This document shows positions 16,405-23,883 of a DNA stretch of 37,399 nt, piece by piece. How positions within the stretch are numbered: position 1 is the first letter of the stretch; every line of letters begins with the position of its first letter. A program made the translations under genes and the position numbers. The notes below the pieces were generated by a model, which did not search any database, was not told the DNA's origin, and saw only the letters and a list, made by a program, of their open reading frames with translations. The DNA is from Candidatus Wallbacteria bacterium (GTDB lineage: Bacteria; Muiribacteriota; JAQTZZ01): NCBI GenBank assembly GCA_028687545.1, contig JAQTZZ010000037.1, forward strand, positions 1 to 37,399, in the 5' to 3' direction.

Positions 16405-17196
16405 ATGGATAAAATCCTGTTTTTCAGCCAGCATCTTAAAAAAAAAAATCAGAAAAAATGGCAGCGTTTCTTCACTAATCTTGTCCGCATTTCATTCCTG
16501 GTTATCCTGATCGGGGTGATTTTCTTCGAACTTTATTACCTGGTTACCAGCACCAGCTACCTTGAAATCAAGCAAATCAAAGTTACAGGCAACAAGAAAA
16601 TCGACAGCCGCATCCTTTTGCGCACTGCGAACGTTTACCCAGGCATGAAATTCTATCGTCTGGATAAGAAAGCCACTATGACCCGTATCAAAAGCCTCGT
16701 CTGGGTCAAAAACGTCGGACTGGACTTTTCCAGCATGCGGGAACTGGATATCAGAATTGAGGAACGTAACCCTGAAGCCGTGGTCTTTTCCAACGATTAT
16801 TTTTACGAAGTGGACGCTGAAGGCGTGGTACTGGTAAAAGGCATCAAAAATATCGACGAATCCCTCGCCATCATCACCGGATTGAAACTGAACCACGAGT
16901 TTTTCGAAGGGGAAAGGATCGAAGACCGGAAATTCCTGCTGGCCATACAATGGATCGACAATCTGAAAAATTTCCTGCTGGAAGACATTTCAGAGATCAA
17001 TGTTGAGAATGAAATCAAAGTCTATTTTTTCACCATCAACGGTGTTAAAATATTTCCTGGAGAGTTTGTACGATTCAAGGAAAATTATCCCGTAGTGAAG
17101 AAAGAGCTGGAGCTGGCCAGTAAAATTAAAGCGAACATAGATTATATTGACATGAGATATGATAACGAAATAATCTATAAGTCATCCGAGAAGTAA
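16405..17196 (+). CDS. ftsQ: cell division protein FtsQ (DivIB-like)
   Basis: Bitopic divisome protein linking early and late division proteins through FtsB/FtsL. The 263-residue protein has a basic cytoplasmic tail (KKKNQKKWQR), one membrane helix at about 28-50 (ISFLVILIGVIFFELYYLV), and a periplasmic POTRA domain (about 53-122) with YLEIKQIKVTGNKKI and the typical ERNPEAVV end. The FtsQ beta domain follows. Length and position between murC and ftsA fit. The ribosome-binding site AGAGG lies in the arm of a hairpin, so its synthesis may be controlled at translation. The gap to ftsA is 13 bases. Confidence 0.88.
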   Translation: MDKILFFSQHLKKKNQKKWQRFFTNLVRISFLVILIGVIFFELYYLVTSTSYLEIKQIKVTGNKKIDSRILLRTANVYPGMKFYRLDKKATMTRIKSLVWVKNVGLDFSSMRELDIRIEERNPEAVVFSNDYFYEVDAEGVVLVKGIKNIDESLAIITGLKLNHEFFEGERIEDRKFLLAIQWIDNLKNFLLEDISEINVENEIKVYFFTINGVKIFPGEFVRFKENYPVVKKELELASKIKANIDYIDMRYDNEIIYKSSEK

Positions 17197-17209
17197 AAAG
17201 GAGGCTTGC

Positions 17210-18439
17210 TTGCCCCACGAAAATTTCATCGTCGCCCTGGATATCGGCGCTACCAAAGTCTGCCTCCTGATCGGAGAATGCAGCGAAGACAAGATCAAGA
17301 TCATTGGTAAGGCTAATTATCAGTCTCTTGGCATAAAAAAAGGGATTGTTGTTGATCTGGAAAAAACTATTTATTCCATAGAAGCCTGTATAGAAAAAGC
17401 CGAGAAAATGGCAGATGTAGCCATTGACAGCGCTTTCATTTCAATCGGAGGGCCTCATATCCAGTCTCTCAACAATAAAGGGCTGGTAGCTGTATCGGGT
17501 GCCATCCGCGAAATCAGCCAGGATGACATGGACCGCGTGATCGAGACAGCCAAGACTTCATTCCCCATGCCACCCAATCGAAAATGTCTGCATGTGCTGC
17601 CACGGGAATATACAATCGACGAGCAGGGTGGCATCCGGGACCCTCTGGGAATGGCCGGCACCAGGCTGGGAGTGGAACTTCATATCATCACCGGACTTTC
17701 CACTTCCATTCAGAATCTTTTGAAATGCGTGCATAGTGCAGGGGTTTCTGAGGAGGAACTGGTTTTTTCCGCCTATGCTTCTTCATTTGCGGTTTTGAAT
17801 GAAGATGAGAAGGAACTAGGTGTAGTCCTGATCGACATCGGAGGTGGAACAACCGGAGTCTCGATTTTCACCGGTGGCAGCATTATCTTCTCCACTGTAT
17901 TACCGCTTGGAGGCGAGCACGTTTCGAACGACATTGCCATCGGAATGCGGACACCTCTGGAAGAAGCTGAAAAGCTCAAAGTCAACAGGGGATTCGCCAT
18001 CGCAGAAGAAGTCGATCCGAACGAACAAATAGAAATATCCACGCCAGGTGGAGACGATGTCAACCTGGTGCACCGCAAAAAACTCTGCCAGATCATTCAA
18101 TGCAGGATGGAAGAGATTTTCAGCATGGCCAAGACCGTGATCCAGGAATCCGGATGCATCAGGAATCTCTCGAGCGGGGCAGTCCTTACCGGCGGTGGAT
18201 CTCTGCTCGCCGGCAACCAGCTGCTTGCCGAGAAAATTCTCGGGTTACCGGTCAGGCTTGGAAAACCAGGCAAGGACATCACCGGTATGAGCAGCGACAT
18301 AAACTCACCGATTTATTCGACCGCGATCGGACTGCTGAAATATGGTATGATCAGGCGCCAGGAATCCACCAAACAGCACTTGACATCTGGTTGGTTAGAA
18401 TTTATGATGAGTAAACTTAAAAAAATCTTATCTCCGTAA
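17210..18439 (+). CDS. ftsA: cell division protein FtsA
   Basis: Actin-like ATPase that tethers FtsZ to the membrane and recruits later division proteins. 409 residues, starting at TTG with a strong AAGGAGG five bases upstream. The actin-fold motifs are ALDIGATKVCLLIGE (phosphate 1), the SHS2/1C region (about 85-165), LIDIGGGTTGVSIF (phosphate 2) and LTGGGSLLAG (adenosine). The C-terminal WLEFMMSKLKKILSP is the amphipathic membrane-targeting helix. Tightly linked to ftsZ (15-base gap). Confidence 0.95.
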   Translation: MPHENFIVALDIGATKVCLLIGECSEDKIKIIGKANYQSLGIKKGIVVDLEKTIYSIEACIEKAEKMADVAIDSAFISIGGPHIQSLNNKGLVAVSGAIREISQDDMDRVIETAKTSFPMPPNRKCLHVLPREYTIDEQGGIRDPLGMAGTRLGVELHIITGLSTSIQNLLKCVHSAGVSEEELVFSAYASSFAVLNEDEKELGVVLIDIGGGTTGVSIFTGGSIIFSTVLPLGGEHVSNDIAIGMRTPLEEAEKLKVNRGFAIAEEVDPNEQIEISTPGGDDVNLVHRKKLCQIIQCRMEEIFSMAKTVIQESGCIRNLSSGAVLTGGGSLLAGNQLLAEKILGLPVRLGKPGKDITGMSSDINSPIYSTAIGLLKYGMIRRQESTKQHLTSGWLEFMMSKLKKILSP

Positions 18440-18454
18440 AATAAAGGAGGCTGA

Positions 18455-19522
18455 ATGTCGATGTTTGAGTTTGATGTATTGGAACACGCTCCAGATATTA
18501 AAGTAATTGGTGTAGGCGGCGGAGGATGCAATGCCGTCAACCGGATGATTCATGCCGACATTCAGGGCGTGGATTTCATCGCCATCAATACCGACTCCCA
18601 GGCTTTGACTCTTTCAAATGCCAAATATAAAGTCCACATCGGCGACAAGGTCACTAAAGGCCTTGGTGCAGGTGCCAACCCGGATATCGGCAGGAAAGCT
18701 GCCGAAGAAGATATCGATGAAATGAGAAAAAACATCGAAGGGGCAGACATGGTGTTCATCACCGCAGGAATGGGTGGCGGCACAGGCACAGGAGCTTCCC
18801 CGGTAATCGCACGTATCGCCAAGGAGTGTCAGGCACTGACTGTGGGAGTAGTTACCAAACCGTTCCTGTTCGAAGGAAAGAAGCGTATGGAACAGGCAGA
18901 CATCGGCATCAAGCAGCTCAAAGAGCAGGTCGATACAATCATCGTGATCCCCAATGAAAAACTTCTGCATGTCTGTGCTGCTGAAACCACGATGCTGGAA
19001 GCTTTCAAACTGGCTGATGACGTACTTCGCCAGGGAGTGCAGGGCATCACGGACCTGGTCACCAACCCGGGCGAGATCAATCTGGACTTCGCAGATGTGC
19101 GCACAATCATGACCAACGGCGGCGCAGCCCTGATGGGTATCGGCTCAGGCACCGGTGAAAACAGAGCCCAGATCGCCGCAGAAAATGCCATCAACAGCCC
19201 GCTGCTCGAAAACACAATTGAAGGCGCGAAGAGCATCCTGCTCAACATTACCGGCGGAATGGACCTCAAGATCCACGAAGTCAACAAGGCCTGCGAGATC
19301 ATCAAAGCCAACGCAGACCCCAACGTAAACCTGATCTTCGGATATACGGTCAACTCAGAGATGACCGACCAGGTGAAAGTGACAGTGGTTGCCACAGGTT
19401 TCTCCACGCAGGACATGCTGGAGCAGGCCAAGGACAGTGTCGTGAAAGAGCTGAAAGTCAAGGAAGGCTCCTCAAACGATTACGACATCCCGGCCTTCAT
19501 CAGGAAAAACAAACAGGCGTAA
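18455..19522 (+). CDS. ftsZ: cell division GTPase FtsZ
   Basis: Tubulin-like GTPase that forms the division ring. The 355-residue protein has [13 protein letters not shown], the tubulin signature [21 protein letters not shown], the T7-loop region with [16 protein letters not shown], and a short linker ending in the conserved tail DIPAFIRKN that binds FtsA. The tail shows that membrane anchoring goes through the ftsA product just upstream. ATG start with AGGAGG four bases away. Last gene of the block, followed by a strong hairpin terminator. Confidence 0.97.
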   Translation: MSMFEFDVLEHAPDIKVIGVGGGGCNAVNRMIHADIQGVDFIAINTDSQALTLSNAKYKVHIGDKVTKGLGAGANPDIGRKAAEEDIDEMRKNIEGADMVFITAGMGGGTGTGASPVIARIAKECQALTVGVVTKPFLFEGKKRMEQADIGIKQLKEQVDTIIVIPNEKLLHVCAAETTMLEAFKLADDVLRQGVQGITDLVTNPGEINLDFADVRTIMTNGGAALMGIGSGTGENRAQIAAENAINSPLLENTIEGAKSILLNITGGMDLKIHEVNKACEIIKANADPNVNLIFGYTVNSEMTDQVKVTVVATGFSTQDMLEQAKDSVVKELKVKEGSSNDYDIPAFIRKNKQA

Positions 19523-19545
19523 GCGGAAACGTTAATTCTAAGCAT

Positions 19546-19573
19546 AAAAAAGGGCGCGACATGCGCCCTTTTT
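19546..19573. terminator. bidirectional Rho-independent terminator after ftsZ
   Basis: GGGCGC/GCGCCC stem with a 5-base loop (gacat), flanked by an A-run on the left and a T-run on the right that also pair. It can stop ftsZ transcripts on the plus strand and those of the convergent hydrolase gene on the minus strand. Confidence 0.9.
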
Positions 19574-19607
19574 CATTACAGCTGAACTCGAAAATTCTGA
19601 AATGAAG

Positions 19608-20525
19608 TCACTTGCTGCCGAAGAAGACCCGCTCAAACTGGCCGCACCAGGCTGAGAAATGATCAGGCGCAGCCCAGAATCTAAGCCTGCCGTCCTCAAG
19701 CACCAGCGAGCCGCCGTATGGGTATGACTGGTTACCCACAGCCATGGCAATGTCATTATGATGTTTGTGAACGTATTCCATATAACCAGAAGTGTTGTGA
19801 ATAAAGCAGAACCTTACCTGCTTGAAGCGCTTTATGGCGCTGATATAGCCCTGTTTCATGGAATCGATCCCGTAGCAGAGCGAATCGCCGTCATTGATGC
19901 TTTTGAGGTGATTGTCCACGAACTCGCGCACCACTTCGTCCGTGTCATAGCGCTCGGCAAGCACGTTGAGCAGAGCATGATTCAGCCTGCCTCCTCCTGA
20001 AAGTGCAAACTGCTCGTACCTGAGATCATTCTTTCCAGTGGCTTTCTCGATCTGATTGAAAATCGAGATCAGCAGCATGCCGTTCTCGCCGCCCTGGAAA
20101 GCGGGCCAATACTTTTCCGGGCTCACAGGGTAAGCCACTATCGCGCCTTCACCTGACTTGAGCTTCTTTTCCATCCTGTTGCGGTCTTCTTCGGTTTTGA
20201 CTGAATAGTCTGACTGATGGTCTCCATGGAGGCAGATATAGACAGTCTTTATATTCTTGGCGTTTCCAAGCAGCCAGAGCCTGGTGTAATCTATGGCTGA
20301 TTCAGTGCCGTCAAAGATCACCTTCTGGCCGTCCACATATTTGAATGTGGTCTCAGGGTCCTGTACGTCCAGATCGATATGAGGGAAATAGATCGGTTCA
20401 GAGCTCGATTCCTGCCCGTATGAGGCAAGCTCGTCGTTTAAAATATCAGGTACACCTTCTTCAACCGCGCACCAGGCTGAAAATGCAATCGACAAAATGA
20501 ATATAACTGCATGGATTTTTCTCAT
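19608..20525 (-). CDS. exported alpha/beta-hydrolase-like protein
   Basis: 305 residues with a clear signal peptide (IHAVIFILSIAFSAWCA, cleavage near 20). The fold resembles alpha/beta hydrolases: a strand ending in VYICLHGD (about 95-102, a typical oxyanion-loop position), a nucleophile-elbow-like ALSGGGRLNHALL with Ser176, and a late Asp-His in AAPDHFSAW (H289) that could complete a triad. The substrate is unknown; an esterase, lipase or peptidase are all possible. ATG start with GGGGGAG upstream. The gene is divergent from the wall hydrolase gene, and its promoter carries the TTGTAACTGG element in three 10-base-spaced copies, which groups it with the other exported proteins here. Confidence 0.55.
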   Translation of the reverse strand: MRKIHAVIFILSIAFSAWCAVEEGVPDILNDELASYGQESSSEPIYFPHIDLDVQDPETTFKYVDGQKVIFDGTESAIDYTRLWLLGNAKNIKTVYICLHGDHQSDYSVKTEEDRNRMEKKLKSGEGAIVAYPVSPEKYWPAFQGGENGMLLISIFNQIEKATGKNDLRYEQFALSGGGRLNHALLNVLAERYDTDEVVREFVDNHLKSINDGDSLCYGIDSMKQGYISAIKRFKQVRFCFIHNTSGYMEYVHKHHNDIAMAVGNQSYPYGGSLVLEDGRLRFWAAPDHFSAWCGQFERVFFGSK

Positions 20526-20564
20526 TACTCCCCCAAAACTCTGAATATTATCGTACTGCTTTCC

Positions 20565-20620
20565 ATTCTAATGAAAATAATGGCCTGAAGCCAGTTACAA
20601 TTTGTTACAAGTTGTTACTA
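20565..20620 (-). promoter_or_regulatory. TTGTAACTGG-type promoter of the exported hydrolase gene
   Basis: On the minus strand three direct repeats (TTGTAAC-like cores at 20620-20614, 20610-20604 and 20600-20594, exact 10-base period; the first is TAGTAAC) end in TTGTAACTGG (20600-20591). After 20 bases comes the -10 TAGAAT (20570-20565). The start codon is about 33 bases beyond the expected transcript start. It occupies the left half of the 332-base divergent gap 20526-20857; the middle (20621-20746) holds nothing I can identify. Confidence 0.7.
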
Positions 20621-20746
20621 AAGTCAGAGCAGCCATTGAAATTCCATAATTGCTTGTTTCAGGTTATCTGTTTCTGCCTGAAAAAACGTCTGACTTTCTG
20701 CCTGGATCCGGTTGGTGATTAAGCTGGTGGAGTCCTGACCGACAAA

Positions 20747-20801
20747 TTGTAACCAATTGTAACAATTTGTAACTGGATTCATCCTGTATCTGTGTTAAAA
20801 T
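20747..20801 (+). promoter_or_regulatory. TTGTAACTGG-type promoter of the wall hydrolase gene
   Basis: Three perfect TTGTAAC repeats start at 20747, 20757 and 20767 (10-base period). The last one is extended to TTGTAACTGG (20767-20776). After 19 bases comes the -10 TAAAAT (20796-20801). The leader is about 50 bases and contains AAGTATAAGTA, also found in the clostripain leader. Confidence 0.75.
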
Positions 20802-20857
20802 GAATCTAAGCATGAAGTATAAGTATTAAAGTACGAAGTATTGTTGGGAGGATCGGC

Positions 20858-22249
20858 ATGGATAAGAATTTTGTGCTGCTTTGCTGCGTATTAATGTGCC
20901 TGTCAGTATTAAAGGCGAGTGAGTATGATTACAGGCAGGTCGTAGCTGAGGTGCTTGATAAGAGCGAAGCCTCACCTGAAGATGCCCAGCTCTGGGTATC
21001 TTATCTTCAGAAAGCCTCCAATGTAACTGTCGATGACACCCTGATCATGTTCCGCGAAGCTGCGGCTGAATTTTCAGTTCCGGAAATCCTTCTGGAAGCC
21101 ATCGGATACGTGGAGAACAACTGGACCCAGATCGGTCCCACGATCGACAGGGGCTGGGGCGTGATGCATCTCGTGGAAAACAACTACTGCGACACACTGG
21201 GCGAAGCAGCCAAGCTTCTCAATGTCGAGCGGCAGGTATTGAAGGACGATGCCAGGCAGAACATCCGCGGAGCAGCGGCACTGCTCGCTTTTTATGCAAA
21301 AGAGAGTGGAACCACTTCCTCCATCGAGGACTGGTTCCAGGCCGTTTCCAGATTCTCAGGCCTTATCAACCAGGATCTAAGGGATTATCAGGCATACAAT
21401 TACTTTACCATACTTAAAAATGGAATTGAGGAATTCAATATTTTCAATCAGAAAGTAGAAGTCAGAGCTAATCCTTCACTCGACCTTTCCAAAATCAGAC
21501 CCAGGAGCATGGACACCCGCGCCACCTCAGTAGATTATCCCGACGCCAAGGCTGCTTTCACCCCATATAATCATGTCGACGGCCGCAGCCACAGCATTGA
21601 TACCTGGGTTGTGCACTACATTTCCGAGGGCACTTACGCAGGAGCCATCTCCTGGTTCAACAATCCGGATGCCAAGGTCAGCGCCCACTTCTGCATCCGC
21701 CACACCGACGGTGAGATCACCCAGGTAGTGAAAGTCGGCGACACTGGCTGGCATTGCGGTGCGAGCAATGGTCAATCCAACAATCAACGCTCCATCGGCA
21801 TCGAGCACGAAGTCACAGTAGCCCATCCCGAATGGTGGGACAGTCAGCCCCAGTTGCAGGGATCGGCCAAACTCACCCGCTTTTTCTGCGATAAATACGG
21901 GATCCAGATCAGGCATGCCTTCCCCGGCATAGTCGGGCATAAGGAAATGCCGGGCTGCAATACCGACTGCCCTGCCAACTGCCCCTGGGACACTCTGATG
22001 GGATTGATCAAGGACAGTGGCTCCCCGGACCTCGCCCAGAAAGGAACAGTGAATACCGACGGCACCAATGTCCGCAAAGGTCCGGATACCAGTTATTCAG
22101 TGCTTATCACTCTGGACAAGGGCGCAGTAGTAACAATCATATCCAAGGAAGACCAATGGTATAAAGTGACACTTGCCGACAATCGCACAGGATACATCCA
22201 CGAATCCCTTTTGAACATCAGCGGAAAGGACTGGCAACCAGTCAGCTGA
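20858..22249 (+). CDS. exported peptidoglycan hydrolase: lysozyme-like - Amidase_2 - SH3
   Basis: 463 residues with signal peptide (NFVLLCCVLMCLSVLKA). The N-terminal part (about 60-190) resembles a lytic transglycosylase (SLT-like) domain: FSVPEILLEAIGYVENNW with candidate Glu86, then RGWGVMHL. An N-acetylmuramoyl-L-alanine amidase domain (Amidase_2, about 248-385) follows, with zinc ligand candidates H253 (WVVHY), H361 (VGHKEMPG) and a Cys or Asp in the CNTDCP stretch after it. The C-terminal SH3 domain (about 393-458; TNVRKGPDTSYSVL) should bind cell wall. It probably cleaves both glycan and peptide bonds of peptidoglycan outside the cytoplasm, either its own wall or that of other bacteria. 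ATG start with GGGAGG upstream. The promoter has three TTGTAAC repeats. Confidence 0.82.
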   Translation: MDKNFVLLCCVLMCLSVLKASEYDYRQVVAEVLDKSEASPEDAQLWVSYLQKASNVTVDDTLIMFREAAAEFSVPEILLEAIGYVENNWTQIGPTIDRGWGVMHLVENNYCDTLGEAAKLLNVERQVLKDDARQNIRGAAALLAFYAKESGTTSSIEDWFQAVSRFSGLINQDLRDYQAYNYFTILKNGIEEFNIFNQKVEVRANPSLDLSKIRPRSMDTRATSVDYPDAKAAFTPYNHVDGRSHSIDTWVVHYISEGTYAGAISWFNNPDAKVSAHFCIRHTDGEITQVVKVGDTGWHCGASNGQSNNQRSIGIEHEVTVAHPEWWDSQPQLQGSAKLTRFFCDKYGIQIRHAFPGIVGHKEMPGCNTDCPANCPWDTLMGLIKDSGSPDLAQKGTVNTDGTNVRKGPDTSYSVLITLDKGAVVTIISKEDQWYKVTLADNRTGYIHESLLNISGKDWQPVS

Positions 22250-22286
22250 TTTATTACCTAAGTCAGCAGTTTATAGCTGCAGTATT

Positions 22287-22322
22287 TTGTAACTGGAATC
22301 ATTCATTGATCCAAGGGATAAT
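22287..22322 (+). promoter_or_regulatory. TTGTAACTGG-type promoter of the 36-aa gene
   Basis: A single TTGTAACTGG (22287-22296) is followed after 20 bases by GATAAT (22317-22322). Upstream repeat copies are not evident. The leader is about 20 bases. Confidence 0.55.
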
Positions 22323-22348
22323 TCAGGAAAGAATTAACCGGAGGGTCT

Positions 22349-22459
22349 ATGAAGAAGAAAGTCGCTTTCTGGGGATTGATGATCGCTTCACTGCTCTATA
22401 TCGAACTCATGAATGGTCTTAAATTCAGGAGAAATCCATTGTATTCCCTGTCATGCTGA
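22349..22459 (+). CDS. small 36-aa membrane or secreted peptide
   Basis: Starts at ATG with GGAGGG close upstream. It begins MKKKVAFWGLMIASLLYIEL, three lysines then a hydrophobic run, which is either a single membrane helix with its N-terminus inside or a signal-like sequence. The tail is basic (KFRRN) and the last residue is Cys. What makes it credible is its own promoter of the TTGTAACTGG type, shared with the exported-enzyme genes around it. Only 11 bases separate its stop from that of the convergent C25-like protease gene. No family is recognised. Confidence 0.5.
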   Translation: MKKKVAFWGLMIASLLYIELMNGLKFRRNPLYSLSC

Positions 22460-22470
22460 ATCTGCATCCC

Positions 22471-23865
22471 TTAATCATCGATTCTGCAGTCAACGACAAT
22501 CCTCAGCAGTTCGCCTTTCCTGAAAGTCCTGCCCAGGGTATCAGCCAGGATGAAATTGTCGGTGACCTCGACAGTTTCGAAATCAGTTGATTTGATCTTC
22601 CAGTCTCTGATCCTGAAAGGAAGCAGAAATACAGGCGGCTTTGAATACTGGGGGTTAAATTTCAAGTCATTGTTCGTCTGCAGGCAGGCTGTGATTTCAC
22701 AGAAATCAGTTCCGGATTTTACTGTGGTCAATTTCATTTCATAATCAGGTGCAGCTACTTTCTTTACTCTGGCAGCCCAGGCCGGGTCGCCGTATAGCAC
22801 GGTGATTCCAAGGCAGCGTTCAGATTGAGCCTGCACCTCGCCTGTCCAGCAACTTTTCACAAGGTAGCGGGATGCCACCCGGTTCGCATAAACCGCCTCT
22901 GCGAAAGTGAATGCTCCCCTAAGGGTGGCGAAATAATTCCAGACCCCCCAGGCTGTGCAGTTCCGGTACTGCGGCTCGATATGCCCGTAAAACTGGTTGG
23001 CACCGTTGTGAATCCAGGACAAAGCCATGCATTCCATGGTCTTAGCAGGAATGTGAGCGATCAGGCAGTTGCCCGGACCATAATAGATCTTTGGATTCGT
23101 CGTGGTGATTTCGTAAGTGCAGTTGTTCAGATCAACTCCCTTAAGCCTTCCCCGATCAGCAGGTATAATCTTTCCATCTTTATATGCATATCCAAGTCTC
23201 CAGTCAAACTCAGTGGCATGCCCGCTCGTGACTATCACGTCGCAATCATTGTGATTCAGATATCTCACCCATTCGGCGGTCGTGTCCGCCGGGCCGGCAA
23301 CCGCTGCAGTGCTTTTTCCTTTTTCCTTAATGAATTTTGATCCCTGCACCCCTTCGTTGAAGGATACTCCAGACTCGATCCATGGGTCCATCCATCCGTT
23401 TCCCAGATGGGAAAGCTCCCTGCGAACTGTAAGAGGGCCTGCCTTGACTATGCGCAGTGCGTCGCGATAATCGTAACCTGTCAGGATCGCCCAGATTGCG
23501 TCATCGTATGGGTCATCATCAATGCTCTCCATCAGTCGGATGACGCTCTGAACATAATCCTCGTCGCAATGGTCGGGTCTGGTGATAAAACAGACATAAT
23601 ACGGCTTGTATGCGGAAAGTCCACGCTTCAGCGGCTGGCTCTTGTCAGCCGGTCCTTCAAACCAGAAGACTCTGGCATTGTACTTTGATTTCAGCTGGTT
23701 CAGCACAGAAAGCCAGCCTTCGGTGTCGCTGCCGGTATTGAATCCGCCGTTTTCCACGACAATCGCATACCTTCGCGCTTCGGTTCTGGCCTCAGCAGGT
23801 GAAAAGTTTAAAAGGATGGTCAATCCGGAAAATAAAACAAAACAGATTGATGCACATTTTGGCAT
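22471..23865 (-). CDS. exported caspase-fold (peptidase C25-like) protein
   Basis: 464 residues from the ATG at 23865, chosen over an in-frame GTG at 23877 because GTGAGG stands just before the ATG. The signal peptide is clear (ICFVLFSGLTILLNFSPAEA). The body resembles gingipain-type caspase folds: VIVTSGHATEF with candidate His216, a later strand GNCLIAHIP with candidate Cys267, and downstream WIHNGANQFYGHIEP and WGVWNYFATLRGAFTFAEA, which match the usual order of the family. Cysteine protease activity is inferred; the catalytic pair has not been aligned. A beta-rich C-terminal domain (about 370-464) is probably an immunoglobulin-like appendix. The gene lies 18 bases behind the STAND regulator on the same strand, so the two are probably one operon. 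Confidence 0.6.
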   Translation of the reverse strand: MPKCASICFVLFSGLTILLNFSPAEARTEARRYAIVVENGGFNTGSDTEGWLSVLNQLKSKYNARVFWFEGPADKSQPLKRGLSAYKPYYVCFITRPDHCDEDYVQSVIRLMESIDDDPYDDAIWAILTGYDYRDALRIVKAGPLTVRRELSHLGNGWMDPWIESGVSFNEGVQGSKFIKEKGKSTAAVAGPADTTAEWVRYLNHNDCDVIVTSGHATEFDWRLGYAYKDGKIIPADRGRLKGVDLNNCTYEITTTNPKIYYGPGNCLIAHIPAKTMECMALSWIHNGANQFYGHIEPQYRNCTAWGVWNYFATLRGAFTFAEAVYANRVASRYLVKSCWTGEVQAQSERCLGITVLYGDPAWAARVKKVAAPDYEMKLTTVKSGTDFCEITACLQTNNDLKFNPQYSKPPVFLLPFRIRDWKIKSTDFETVEVTDNFILADTLGRTFRKGELLRIVVDCRIDD

Positions 23866-23883
23866 ATTCAACCTCACTTTAGA

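Noticed and set aside
18829-19461. 210-codon frame antisense to ftsZ
   Set aside because: Ser/Val/Thr-rich shadow of the conserved ftsZ gene, without start signals.
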